Positions 1 through 9,207 of a DNA stretch of 60,888 bases are shown piece by piece. Location: assembly GCA_002279765.1 (NCBI GenBank), contig NCCR01000032.1, positions 1 to 60,888 of the forward strand, in the 5' to 3' direction. This stretch comes from Verrucomicrobia bacterium 12-59-8. Lineage in GTDB: Bacteria > Verrucomicrobiota > Verrucomicrobiae > Verrucomicrobiales > Verrucomicrobiaceae. The position numbers and the translations under genes are program-made. Each line of letters opens with the position of its first letter. Position 1 is the first letter of the stretch. The notes beneath the pieces were generated by a model that searched no databases, was not told the DNA's origin, and saw nothing but the letters and a program-made list of their open reading frames with translations.

Positions 1-2082
1 GACGGCGATCAGCGTGGCGGCGCCTGATTGATTTGACGTGGAGATGGAGGAGGCGATGCCACCGAGGACCTGCAAGGACTTTGCACCGTCCTTTACGACA
101 CGCGCTTTCTGTTCGCTGTAAAAGACGGCCAAACTCTGCAGCTCTTCCGTGCGCGGCGGACGATTGAGCGCCACTTCAAACAAGAGTCGCAGACGCCTGG
201 CAACCTCAGGAGGTGACTCACGCAGCGCACGCAGGGCGAGTGCCTGCGCGGCTTCGACGAAGACGCTGTCGTTCATCATGGCGAGGGCCTGGAGCGGCGT
301 GTTGCTGCGCTCCCGCCGCACGCAGGCGTCAGCGGCATCGGGGGAGTCGAAGGTGGTGAGCGTGGGATACAACACGCTGCGCAGGGTGATGATATAAAGA
401 CTGCGGCGGTAGATTTCATCGCCAGGGCTGGCCTGCCAGTTTGACGAGCGGCCCACATCGAACACATCCTCCGGCAGGGGTGGACGGAAGCTGGGACCGC
501 CGATGGTGCGCTTCAGCAAGCCGCTGACGGCGAGCGCGGAGTCGCGCAAAATTTCAGCATCCAGACGGATGCGATTCTGGCGGGCGAGAAGGCAGTTCAG
601 CGGGTCGAGTTCAAAGATGTCTTCACGATGCGCCGAAGACTGGCGGTAGGTGGCGCTCATCACGATGAGCTTGATGAGCTGCTTGCGGCTCCAGCCATTG
701 CGCATGAACTCAGAGGCAAGCCAGTCGAGTAGATCGGGATGCGAAGGAGACTCACCAGCGGTGCCGAAGTCATCCGGGGTGCGCACAAAGCCAAAGCCGA
801 GGAGCTTGCTCCAGATGTGATTCACCGCGACGCGGCTGGTGAGAGGATGCTGCGGTGAGACAAGCCAGCGCGCGAGGTCGAGGCGGTTGGGCTCCGGCTG
901 CAAGGGCTTGTTCATCGGCGGCAGCGCGGACAGGCTGGCGGGAATGACATCGGGGCCGCGTCGTGTGTAGTCGCCCGCCATGTGGACATAGGTCTGGCGG
1001 CGATCCTTGCCCACTTCAGCCAGCGTCTGTGCCTTGATCTTCGAATCGCTCCGATCCTCGGTGTTGTCGAAGAAGGCGTAGAAGCTGTAGTAGTCGCGGA
1101 TGGTGATGGGATCGTATTTGTGCGTGTGGCACTGCGCGCAACCGACGGTGAGGCCCATCCACACACGACCGGTGGTGTTGACGCGATCGACGATATTTTG
1201 ATAACGCGCCTCTTCCTTGTCCACGCCGGCCTCGGTATTGAGTGCGGCATTGCGGTGGAAACCGGTCGCTGTGAGTTGCTCAAGCGCGGGATCCGGCAAC
1301 AAGTCGCCAGCGATTTGCTGGACGGTGAACAGATCAAAAGGGAGGTCTGTATTGAAGGCCTGGATGACCCAGTCGCGATATAGGTAGGCGTTGGGGCGCA
1401 GGCCGTCGCCAAGAAAGCCGTTTGAATCTGCGTAGCGTGCCATGTCCAGCCAGTGCCGCGCCCAGCGCTCGCCAAAATTCGGTGAAGCGAGCAGACGGTC
1501 CACGATCTGCTCGTAGGTTTGATCTGACCAATGGGATAAAACAGCGAGATCGGCGGGCGTAGGCGGCAGGCCGGTGAGATCGAGATAAACGCGGCGAATC
1601 AGTGTGACGGGATCGGATGCAGGTGCAGGCTTGAGGCCGTGAGTGCGGAGTTTGGCCTCTATGAAGGCATCAATGGGGCTTTTGCTGTCCGACTTCGGCA
1701 CAGCGGGACGCGTGATCGGTTCGAAAGCCCAGTGATTTTGGTATTCAGCTCCTTCGGCGATCCAGCGACGGAAAAGGTCGCGCTCGATGTTAGTGAGCTG
1801 CTTCGGCGACGAAGGCGGCGGCATCACGTCAGCGGGATCGGCGTGAGTAATGCGCTTCCACAGTTCACTGGCCTCGGGCTTGCCAGGTTTAATGGCTGCC
1901 TTCACGGCCTCGGCACGCACATCCAAGCGCAGATCGGCCTCGCGTTTGTCTTCGTCCGGGCCATGGCAGGCATAGCATTTCGCGGCGAGGATGGGCCGGA
2001 TAACGCGATTGAATTCAACGCGCACCTCGGCAGCGAGAACGCTGCATGAAGCGAGAACCGCGAATGTAATGACGAGGCGCAT
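1..2082 (-). CDS. PSD1/DUF1549-DUF1553 c-type cytochrome-like protein, 3' end cut by window edge
   Basis: The frame is open from the ATG at 2082 to base 1 (694 codons), so the C-terminus lies outside the window. A signal peptide (about residues 1-19, ending LAA) precedes a planctomycete-type cytochrome motif CYACHG near residue 35 and the PP motif of that domain (DVMPPP). DUF1549 follows (FGERWARHWLDMARYADSNG), with a second CxxCH (CAQCHTHKYDPI, near 314), then DUF1553 (LTSRVAVNHIW, YRQSS, NRIRLDAE, RRERSNTPLQAL). The two CxxCH sites suggest two covalent haems in the periplasm; this is inference, as the family's reaction is unknown. The start lies 3 bases after the PhoD-like gene, so the two are probably translated from one message. 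Confidence 0.93.
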   Translation of the reverse strand, partial: MRLVITFAVLASCSVLAAEVRVEFNRVIRPILAAKCYACHGPDEDKREADLRLDVRAEAVKAAIKPGKPEASELWKRITHADPADVMPPPSSPKQLTNIERDLFRRWIAEGAEYQNHWAFEPITRPAVPKSDSKSPIDAFIEAKLRTHGLKPAPASDPVTLIRRVYLDLTGLPPTPADLAVLSHWSDQTYEQIVDRLLASPNFGERWARHWLDMARYADSNGFLGDGLRPNAYLYRDWVIQAFNTDLPFDLFTVQQIAGDLLPDPALEQLTATGFHRNAALNTEAGVDKEEARYQNIVDRVNTTGRVWMGLTVGCAQCHTHKYDPITIRDYYSFYAFFDNTEDRSDSKIKAQTLAEVGKDRRQTYVHMAGDYTRRGPDVIPASLSALPPMNKPLQPEPNRLDLARWLVSPQHPLTSRVAVNHIWSKLLGFGFVRTPDDFGTAGESPSHPDLLDWLASEFMRNGWSRKQLIKLIVMSATYRQSSAHREDIFELDPLNCLLARQNRIRLDAEILRDSALAVSGLLKRTIGGPSFRPPLPEDVFDVGRSSNWQASPGDEIYRRSLYIITLRSVLYPTLTTFDSPDAADACVRRERSNTPLQALAMMNDSVFVEAAQALALRALRESPPEVARRLRLLFEVALNRPPRTEELQSLAVFYSEQKARVVKDGAKSLQVLGGIASSISTSNQSGAATLIAV

Positions 2083-2085
2083 GCG

Positions 2086-3102
2086 CTAGCTGATTTGCAG
2101 TTCACGAAAGGGCAGAGTCTGCTCTATCTTCGTCCCGCCGTCTTCACCGAGAACCTTCACCGTGATCGAGGCAGCGGCCCAGTCGATGTGCAGATGGCCG
2201 ACGTTCGGCAGATGATAGGTGGTGGGCACGCAACGATTCTTGTTCGGCGTGGGGGTGCCACGGGGATGCTTCTGAGTCATCGAGCTGGTGGTGAAGTCGA
2301 ACACGCCGTTGTGCGAGAACTCGCACCAGTGGCGATCGCCGCTCAAAATCACCGCAGTCTGCCCCTGCAGGAGTTTCAGCAGCCGCTGCTGCTCATGCGG
2401 CATGTTGGCCCAGCATTCACCGCCATGCACTTCCGGGGCAAACTGGATGCTGGAAACGATCAGACGCAGTTCCGCCGGCTGCTGCAACACTTGCTCAAGC
2501 AAGCGCCACTGCGCAGCGCCCAGCATGGTGGCGGCGGTGTCATCTGTGGGAACGTAAGCACCGCCGATCATGGCCTTGTCCTTCGGCACCTTTTTGAGCG
2601 GACTGCGAAAGTAGCGCGTGTCCAGCATGACCACCTGCACGCGCCTGCCAACCGGGCCGAAGGTCTGGGCGTGATACACGCCCTCCTGCTGACGGCGTGG
2701 CGACGAGGCGGGTTCGTCGAGCCAGTTCCAGAACTCGGCCTGTGCCTCCTTTTTGTGCGGATAGCTCCCGCCGCCGTCGTTTTCACCGAAGTCGTGATCG
2801 TCCCAAGTGGCGAGGATGGGTTTGTTTTTCAGCCCTTTGAAAAAGCGGCTGTTTTTGAGCAGCGCGTATTTTTCCTGCATCATCGGGATGCCGCCTTTGT
2901 CAGCATAGATGTTGTCGCCCATGAAGATGAACAAATCACGTGGCAGCGTGAGTGTGCGGTCGAGCATGGGGTGATCGTGCGTGTCGAGGCAGGAGCCGAA
3001 GACGATGTCCTGCAACGGTGGTTCATCAGCGGCATGCGCTGTGATCAAACCGATGGCGGGTAGGCTGGCGAGAAAGCGGCGACGGGTGTTGGGCGTGGAC
3101 AT
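2086..3102 (-). CDS. PhoD-like metallophosphatase, Tat-exported
   Basis: A 338-residue protein beginning with a twin-arginine signal (RRRFLAS). Metallophosphatase motifs of the alkaline phosphatase D/PhoD group appear in order: GSC near residue 37, MGDNIYAD near 61, TWDDHDFGEND near 99 and SGDRHWCE near 255. These supply the Asp, Asn and His metal ligands. The N-terminal PhoD_N domain is absent, so this is the short form, expected to hydrolyse phosphomonoesters or phosphodiesters in the periplasm. It sits 3 bases upstream of a PSD1 gene and 47 bases downstream of a Tat-exported propeller, suggesting co-expression. Exact substrate cannot be told from sequence. Confidence 0.88.
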   Translation of the reverse strand: MSTPNTRRRFLASLPAIGLITAHAADEPPLQDIVFGSCLDTHDHPMLDRTLTLPRDLFIFMGDNIYADKGGIPMMQEKYALLKNSRFFKGLKNKPILATWDDHDFGENDGGGSYPHKKEAQAEFWNWLDEPASSPRRQQEGVYHAQTFGPVGRRVQVVMLDTRYFRSPLKKVPKDKAMIGGAYVPTDDTAATMLGAAQWRLLEQVLQQPAELRLIVSSIQFAPEVHGGECWANMPHEQQRLLKLLQGQTAVILSGDRHWCEFSHNGVFDFTTSSMTQKHPRGTPTPNKNRCVPTTYHLPNVGHLHIDWAAASITVKVLGEDGGTKIEQTLPFRELQIS

Positions 3103-3149
3103 TGGATAGCGCTGTGGGTGTAAAACAGGCTGCAGGCACGTCTGTTCGA

Positions 3150-4394
3150 TCAGGTCACAAGACCTTGAATGTCGATCAGATGGAGCTGGCGCCCCTGGCC
3201 TTCTTGGGGCGCGTCAATGCAGACCCAACGTTCGTCGCGGCTGGATCGCGGGTGATTGTCCACACGCCATTCGCCCGTGTATTCGCGGGGTGAATGAAAC
3301 TCGCCGAGGTCGATGCGTTTGTTTGTGGCAATGTGATACAGGTGCGGTGTCTGGATACGGCGCACGCCTTTGGCATAGGTGTCGTTCAGAATCCACTCGT
3401 TGCGATGCAGGTAGGTCAGATGACCGCCATTATCGAGCACGCCATGACCGATCTCCTCGAGAATGCCGCTGTCCTTGTCTTCAAAGAGGAAGTCTCCCCA
3501 CTCCTTGTTGCCAAGCCAGTCCTTGGCCTGTGAAAGAATGTGCGTGGCATCGCGCCAGATGAAGTGGGAGGCGTAGCCATTGGGAATGACAATGCGCAGG
3601 TCGCTGCCGTCCATGTTTGCCGTGATCAGTCGTGTCAGATGGCCGCCCTTTGGCTGCGTCCAGCGATGCAGCATGATGAAGCGTTTTCCATCGGGACTAA
3701 CCAGCAGGTGGTAGGCGTGATGCTTGGAGTCGGGATGATTTTCCATGACGACGCCGGTCTTGGCGAGCAGTGCATGCGACACGATGAGCTTCTCCACGCC
3801 GGTTTCGAGATTCACATGGGTGACGCCGCTGCCTGCGGGTGCCATATCATCAAAAAAGCGGTCCTTGATTCCTGCGTAGCCGTAGCCCGGACGGCAGTCG
3901 GCCACGCGTGCAAAATCGCAGCTCACGGCTTCTTTGCCGTTTGGAGCCAGAGAGTAGATGGGGCTGGGCAGAGTCTGTTTCTCGCCGGTTTTGACATCGA
4001 GGATGTGACTGACGAAGCGATCCTTTTCACGGTCATTCCAGATCACCTTTGATTCGGCGCCGGGGATCCATTGCAGCATGCAGCCCTGCTGCCAGCACCA
4101 GGCGCGCGTCTTGCCGAGGGGTATCCATTTGTCCTTCTCCTGCAGATCGACCATGCCGACTTCGATCTCATCGTCAGCAGTCGGTGAGCGATGTTCGAAG
4201 CTGACCTTGTTGCTGAGAACAAAGCGGTTGTCGGGTGAGAACTGGAGCTTGTCGTAGTAGCCGAACCAGTGAAAACCCGGCCCTTTAGTGATGACCCGCA
4301 TCGGAGGGAACTTCGGAGCCTGCTGCCCGCGTGCGGCGAGTGATCCGAGAGCGAGCGTGGAGAGAAATTGACGGCGATTGGGGAATGAAGTCAT
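3150..4394 (-). CDS. Tat-exported beta-propeller (TolB/PD40-like) protein
   Basis: A 414-residue protein with a twin-arginine leader (NRRQFLSTLALG). It then carries repeated propeller-type strands with motifs such as FSPDNRFVL, ISPDGKRF-like (LVSPDGKRFIML) and HLYHIATN. The overall pattern resembles oligogalacturonate-lyase-like or TolB/WD40-like propellers, but I do not recognise catalytic residues, so no enzymatic activity is claimed. The start is taken at the ATG at 4394, two codons inside a possible TTG start at 4400, because the Tat motif follows directly. No Shine-Dalgarno sequence is visible. It lies in the same direction as, and between, a DUF1501 gene and the PhoD-like gene. Confidence 0.82.
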   Translation of the reverse strand: MTSFPNRRQFLSTLALGSLAARGQQAPKFPPMRVITKGPGFHWFGYYDKLQFSPDNRFVLSNKVSFEHRSPTADDEIEVGMVDLQEKDKWIPLGKTRAWCWQQGCMLQWIPGAESKVIWNDREKDRFVSHILDVKTGEKQTLPSPIYSLAPNGKEAVSCDFARVADCRPGYGYAGIKDRFFDDMAPAGSGVTHVNLETGVEKLIVSHALLAKTGVVMENHPDSKHHAYHLLVSPDGKRFIMLHRWTQPKGGHLTRLITANMDGSDLRIVIPNGYASHFIWRDATHILSQAKDWLGNKEWGDFLFEDKDSGILEEIGHGVLDNGGHLTYLHRNEWILNDTYAKGVRRIQTPHLYHIATNKRIDLGEFHSPREYTGEWRVDNHPRSSRDERWVCIDAPQEGQGRQLHLIDIQGLVT

Positions 4395-4414
4395 GGCCAA
4401 AGAAAAGTTGGAGT

Positions 4415-4573
4415 TCAGACACAGATGAGTGGCACCAGTGCGACATCAACCTTTTGGAGCCCGGTCTGGACCAAGGCAGAAGCGAGCAGCAGCACAAATA
4501 GGCTGGCGATGGATCGGAGGTGCATGAGCAGATGCAAACGGACAGCCCGGCACAGGCTTTGCAAAAGAATCAT
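4415..4573 (-). CDS. Possible 52-residue exported peptide
   Basis: The 220-base gap between the DUF1501 gene and the propeller gene contains an ATG-to-TGA frame of 52 codons. It begins MILLQSLCRAV, has a basic stretch, then a hydrophobic core (SLFVLLLASALV) like a signal peptide, and ends PLICV. It has no Shine-Dalgarno and no recognised family. It could be a small exported peptide, the decayed 5' end of a lost gene, or chance. It is listed because the hydrophobic-core pattern is in the coding direction of the operon. Confidence 0.22.
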   Translation of the reverse strand: MILLQSLCRAVRLHLLMHLRSIASLFVLLLASALVQTGLQKVDVALVPLICV

Positions 4574-4614
4574 GCTGATGCAGGCGCGTCACCCCACCCA
4601 GGGCAGGGCCGTGC

Positions 4615-6021
4615 TCATGCCCCCAGCAGTTTGGTCATCGGATGGCCTTCGTTCTGGTCGATGCGTTCGGGACGGCCTTTGTGATTATAGACGAGCTGCG
4701 TGTGATCAAGGCCCATCAAGTAGAGAATGGTCGAATGAATATCATGCACATGCAGGCGGTCTTCGACGGCATAGAGGCCGAGGTCATCGGTGGCACCGTA
4801 GGTCTGGCCGCCTTTCACGCCTCCGCCGGCCATCCACATGGTGAAGCCAGTGGGATTATGGTCACGTCCATCGCCCTGCTCACTCATCGGCGTGCGGCCA
4901 AATTCACCGCCCCAGATGACGAGCGTTTCGTCGAGCAGACCACGAGCTTTCAAATCGGCCAGCAGTCCAGCGATGGGCTTATCGACGGCATTGCAGAGCC
5001 TCGAGTGATTGACTTCGATGCCCTTGTGGCTGTCCCACTTGCTGCCAGCACCGCTGTAGAGCTGGATGAAACGCACGCCGTTTTCGACGAGTCGGCGTGC
5101 GAGCAGGCAGTTGCGGCCAAACACGGCAGTCGCCTCGTTGTCCATGCCGTAGAGCTGCTTCGTGGCCTCGGTTTCCTTGCTGAGATCCACCGCCTGCGGT
5201 GCCTCGGCCTGCATCTTGTACGCGAGTTCGTAACCGCGAATGCGGGCATCGAGCTCAGTGTTGCTGGCACGCGATGCGCCGTAATCACGGTTCAAGGCAC
5301 CCAGCAGGTCGAGCTTGTCGCGCTGGCGTTTGCGATCCACGCCTTTAGGATTGTCGAGGTACTTGATCGGCACGCCATCGGAGTTGAACTCCACGCCCTG
5401 ATACACGGCGGGCATGAAGCCGTTGCCCCAGTTGCGCACGCCGTTCACCACGGTAGCTTCGCTGTCTTTGATGACCACAAAGCCGGGGAGATTCTGATTT
5501 TCAGAGCCGAGGCCATACGAAGCCCAGGCACCAAGCGAAGGCCGACCGCCGAAGACGGAGCCGGTGTTCATGGAGCACACACCGCCGGCATGATTGATGC
5601 CGCTGGAAGCGCACGAATGGATCACCGCGAGGTCATCCGCATGCTGCGCCACATTTTGAAACCAGTCCGAGATCCACAGGCCACCCTGGCCGTATTGTTT
5701 CCAGGTGCGTTTGCATTCGAGCAGCGGTGACTTCGATTCGCCCATGGCGGTGATGGGCGGCTTGAAGCTCGCGGGCAACGACTGACCGGCGAGCTTGTTC
5801 AGCAGCGGCTTGTAGTCGAAAGTATCGAGGTGGCTCGGGCCGCCTTCCATAAACAGGAAGATCACGCTCTTGGCTTTGGCGGCACGCTGTGGCAGCGGAA
5901 TGGCGGCAGCGGCGCTTTGTTCCCCCAACAAACCGGCCAGCGCCACGGCACCAAAGCCGCAGCCTGCGGTTTGCAAAAACTCGCGTCGCGTGTTGGGGAG
6001 GTCGAATCGATTGCAGCTCAT
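4615..6021 (-). CDS. DUF1501 family protein (sulfatase/alkaline phosphatase fold), Tat signal
   Basis: A 468-residue protein with a Tat leader (TRREFLQTAGCGFG). DUF1501 landmarks are present: GGPSHLDTFDYKP near residue 58, a CASSGINHAGG-type segment, SYGLGSENQNLPGFVVI, WGGEFGRTP and GRDHNPTGFTMWMAGGG, and a C-terminal HDIHSTILYLMGLDH. The fold belongs to the alkaline phosphatase/arylsulfatase superfamily, but the usual nucleophile motif CxPxR is not seen. It starts 4 bases after a PSD1 gene, the usual pairing for this family; function of the pair is unknown. Confidence 0.93.
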   Translation of the reverse strand: MSCNRFDLPNTRREFLQTAGCGFGAVALAGLLGEQSAAAAIPLPQRAAKAKSVIFLFMEGGPSHLDTFDYKPLLNKLAGQSLPASFKPPITAMGESKSPLLECKRTWKQYGQGGLWISDWFQNVAQHADDLAVIHSCASSGINHAGGVCSMNTGSVFGGRPSLGAWASYGLGSENQNLPGFVVIKDSEATVVNGVRNWGNGFMPAVYQGVEFNSDGVPIKYLDNPKGVDRKRQRDKLDLLGALNRDYGASRASNTELDARIRGYELAYKMQAEAPQAVDLSKETEATKQLYGMDNEATAVFGRNCLLARRLVENGVRFIQLYSGAGSKWDSHKGIEVNHSRLCNAVDKPIAGLLADLKARGLLDETLVIWGGEFGRTPMSEQGDGRDHNPTGFTMWMAGGGVKGGQTYGATDDLGLYAVEDRLHVHDIHSTILYLMGLDHTQLVYNHKGRPERIDQNEGHPMTKLLGA

Positions 6022-6025
6022 GGTG

Positions 6026-9000
6026 TTAGTGGAGGTAAAAGAACTCGTTCGTGTTCAGCAAGACCTGGCAGAGGTCATTCATGGCCTGATGGAAGGGGTC
6101 GTCCGCCTCGACGGTTTTCGCATCCGAACCGGACCACGCCAGCTGCGAAGTCAACGGATCTGCAGAACGCCAGATGACGAGACCGGAGGCCCATTTCTCC
6201 GCGTCTTCATTGAGGGCCTTGTCATCGAGCACACTGCCTGCCACACGCAGAGCCTCGATCCGGCCATCCCAGTGGTGCGTGGGAGCACGTTTGTGCAAAC
6301 CGCCAATCACGAGCTGAGAAGAGCCCATGCTGAGTTTCGAACGGATGTCCATGGGCACCACAGCGGTCTGCGCGGCAGCTCCCGGCGTGTCGAGGTCTCG
6401 CACGGTGAAGGTGACGGTATGACCGACGCATGAAACGCGTGCAACGATGTGATAACGGCGGCCCAGTTCGATGTGGATGTCCGACGGCACGACCTGATAG
6501 CCGATGTTCGCGTTCTCATCCTCGCCAACTACCTGAATGATGACGTTGCGCGGCTTGTAGCGTGATTTTTCACCTGTCACGCCAAGGCTCCAGCCGAAGG
6601 ACTCCAAGCTGTCCTTCCCGCCAAACCAGCGCGAGGCGATGGTGCGCACCGAGGCGTTCACATCGATGCTGTTGAGGCTCGCGATGGCCTCCACAGTGAA
6701 TTCGTCGCCCTCCTTCTCCCCGTTTTGAACGATGAGGCGCTCATGCGGCGAGTTCTCCTTGAACGCGCTGCTGCTTTCATCCGCGTCGTTCGCCGCTACG
6801 GGCGCAGTTGCGGTGCCCGCACGTTTCTTCAGGAAGGACTCCGCCTTTGCGCGCTCCAACTTCGTTGGCAGCCGGCCCAGCACGGCGAGCCAAGCGTCGT
6901 CGATGTTTTCCACGCGTTCGGCCAACTTGCGGGCACGGGCCAGCAGCCAATCACCATTGAGCAATTGCAGCGCCTGCGTCGGCGTCGTGGTACTTTGACG
7001 TTCGGCGGTGCTGGCGAATCCGGCGGGTGCATCGAGGGCGCGCAGGAGTTCGTTCTGATTGTTGCGCTTCTTCTTCGTGTAGATGGAGCGGCGGGTGCCG
7101 TTGCCGTCGTCAGCGGGACCACCGGGCTGCGGGTCAAGTTCGCCGCTCGCGGCCAGCAGCGCGTCACGCACCTGCTCCGCATCGAGGCGGCGGGGATTGA
7201 AGTGCCACAGGTAATGATTGGACGGATCGATCTTCGCGGTGGCAGAGGTCGGCTCGCGGCGGGCAGTCTGCCGATAGGTGGCGGAGAGCATTATCTCACG
7301 GTGAAGCGGCTTCAGATGCCAGCCATTCGCGACGAATTTCGTGGTGAGGTAGTCGAGGAGTTCGGGGTGCGTGGGTGTCTCGCCCAGCTTGCCGAAGTCG
7401 CTTGCTGTGGCGACGATACCGCGGCCGAAATGATACTGCCACACGCGGTTCACGATGACGCGCGTCGAGAGCCGATTGTCAGGGCGCGTGATCCAGTTTG
7501 CCAGAACAGTGCGGCGACCGGTGGAATTGCCGATGGGTTTGATCTCGGGCTCCTTGGGCTCCAGCAAGGTGAGGAACCCCGGCGCGATTTCCTGCTCCCC
7601 TTTGCGTGTTTTGAGCGAGACTGAAGGCGCTTTAGATCCTGTATCTGTCGCGACAAAGGCGTCCATCAAGGGCTTCGGCTTGAGATTGTCAAACTTCTTC
7701 AACTCCTCCACCAGCGTCTTGTACTGCTCCTTTTGTTCGTCGGTTTTGAGGCTCTTCAGCGGATCAAAGGTGTCGCGCACCTGCTCCAGCTGCCGCTGGC
7801 ATAGACCGGCGAGCTGTTTTTCCAGAGACTCACGCTGCTCGTCCGGCTTGCGCACCATTTCCTGCAGGTCTTCCGTGAAACGAGTCAGCGCACGCTCCAC
7901 CTTGGGTTCAAGCAGCGGCTTGGTCATGGCGTCCATCTTGGCGCGGATGTCGGCGGTGGCGGTCTCCCACTTGGCCTGCTGTTCTTCATACGCTTTCTTT
8001 TCAGCAGGAGTCGCCAGCTTAATGTCATCGCGCCATTGTACCGGGGCCAGGAAGGCGCGCAGACGGTAGTAATCCTTCTGCAGGATGGGATCAAACTTGT
8101 GATTGTGGCAGTGCGCACAGCCCATGCTCAGACCGAGGAAGAGCTCGCCCGTGGTGTCTGTCATGTCGGTAAGAATGATGTCCCACTGGCCGCGCGCATC
8201 GCGCTGGTTCCATTCGTACACCGGGTTGCGCAGGAAGCAGGTGGCGATCAGCACATCCGGGTCATTCGGGGCGATCTCATCGCCTGCGAGCTGCTCACGC
8301 ACGAACTGATCGTAGGGCTTGTCGTTGTTGAAGGATTTGATGACGTAGTCGCGGTAGGGCCACACGGACGGGCGATAGGCATCCGCATTGTAGCCATCGC
8401 TCTCTGCGTAGCGCACGAGGTCGAGCCAGTGCTGTGCCCAGCGCTCTCCGTATTGCGGGCTGGCCAGCAGTTCATCGACCAGCTTTTCATAAGCGCGCGT
8501 GTCCTTGTCGTTCACAAAGGATTCGATCTGCTCGCGAGTTGGAGGCAGGCCGTGCAGATCAAAATACACGCGCCGCACCAACTCATTCCTGTCCGCCTCT
8601 GTTGCCGGGTCGAGCTTCATCTCCGCTTGCTTCGCCACGATGAAACGGTCGATGTCATTGCGCACCCATGGGCTCGTCACTTTGGGCGGGGAAACTTTCG
8701 CCACCGGCTTGAAGAACCAGTAGTTGCGCTGCTCCTCGGTGAAGCCACCTTCCGTCACGACGACCTTCTGAGATGCATCCTGCGGCCAGGGTGCGCCCAG
8801 CCTGATCCATTCTTCCAAAATCGCGATCTCGGCGTCGGGCATCTTGCCGCCGTTGTTTTTGGGCGGCATCTGAAACTCCTCATTGGTCCAATGAATCGCC
8901 TCGACGAGCGCCGACTTCTCAGGCTGGCCGGGAATCAGGGCCGGACCGGTGTCGCCGCCCGTCTTCAAATAGCCGATGTTGTCCACACGCAGGCCACCTT

Positions 9001-9190
9001 TCTGCTTGGTCTTGCTGTGGCAGTCGTAACAACGTTTCACCAAGATCGGACGCACCTCGTTTTCGAAGAACTTCATTGCTGAACGCGTGGCATCGTCGTC
9101 TGCAGCAAACGACACTCCCGCAGTGTGGCAGGTGAGAAGGAAAAAAATTGGCAAAAACCCGCCTATTTGATGCTCTCCAGAGCAAAACAT
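6026..9190 (-). CDS. PSD1/DUF1549-DUF1553 protein with an embedded LamG-like domain
   Basis: A 1054-residue exported protein. After a signal peptide it has the haem-binding motif CYDCHS near 54, then a PP motif (FQMPPKNNGGKMPD). DUF1549 follows (YGERWAQHWLDLVRYAESDGYN) with a second CxxCH (CAHCHNHKFDPI, near 357), and a charged coiled-coil-like linker near 400-510. DUF1553 comes next (STRVIVNRVWQYHFGRG, NPRRLDAEQVRDA, ERQSTTTPTQALQLLNGDW). Between the LERAKAESF segment and the closing LCQVLLNTNEFFYLH lies an insert, about residues 815-1005, of LamG/concanavalin-like strands (WDGRIEALRVAG). Its 5' end is 17 bases from a divergent glycosidase-like gene. Confidence 0.92.
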   Translation of the reverse strand: MFCSGEHQIGGFLPIFFLLTCHTAGVSFAADDDATRSAMKFFENEVRPILVKRCYDCHSKTKQKGGLRVDNIGYLKTGGDTGPALIPGQPEKSALVEAIHWTNEEFQMPPKNNGGKMPDAEIAILEEWIRLGAPWPQDASQKVVVTEGGFTEEQRNYWFFKPVAKVSPPKVTSPWVRNDIDRFIVAKQAEMKLDPATEADRNELVRRVYFDLHGLPPTREQIESFVNDKDTRAYEKLVDELLASPQYGERWAQHWLDLVRYAESDGYNADAYRPSVWPYRDYVIKSFNNDKPYDQFVREQLAGDEIAPNDPDVLIATCFLRNPVYEWNQRDARGQWDIILTDMTDTTGELFLGLSMGCAHCHNHKFDPILQKDYYRLRAFLAPVQWRDDIKLATPAEKKAYEEQQAKWETATADIRAKMDAMTKPLLEPKVERALTRFTEDLQEMVRKPDEQRESLEKQLAGLCQRQLEQVRDTFDPLKSLKTDEQKEQYKTLVEELKKFDNLKPKPLMDAFVATDTGSKAPSVSLKTRKGEQEIAPGFLTLLEPKEPEIKPIGNSTGRRTVLANWITRPDNRLSTRVIVNRVWQYHFGRGIVATASDFGKLGETPTHPELLDYLTTKFVANGWHLKPLHREIMLSATYRQTARREPTSATAKIDPSNHYLWHFNPRRLDAEQVRDALLAASGELDPQPGGPADDGNGTRRSIYTKKKRNNQNELLRALDAPAGFASTAERQSTTTPTQALQLLNGDWLLARARKLAERVENIDDAWLAVLGRLPTKLERAKAESFLKKRAGTATAPVAANDADESSSAFKENSPHERLIVQNGEKEGDEFTVEAIASLNSIDVNASVRTIASRWFGGKDSLESFGWSLGVTGEKSRYKPRNVIIQVVGEDENANIGYQVVPSDIHIELGRRYHIVARVSCVGHTVTFTVRDLDTPGAAAQTAVVPMDIRSKLSMGSSQLVIGGLHKRAPTHHWDGRIEALRVAGSVLDDKALNEDAEKWASGLVIWRSADPLTSQLAWSGSDAKTVEADDPFHQAMNDLCQVLLNTNEFFYLH

Positions 9191-9207
9191 GCTTTTCTGA
9201 GGCCCGC

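Noticed and set aside
9148..9207. Longer N-terminus for the glycosidase-like gene
   Set aside because: The added 20 residues overlap the divergent PSD1 start and precede a clean signal peptide beginning at 9208.
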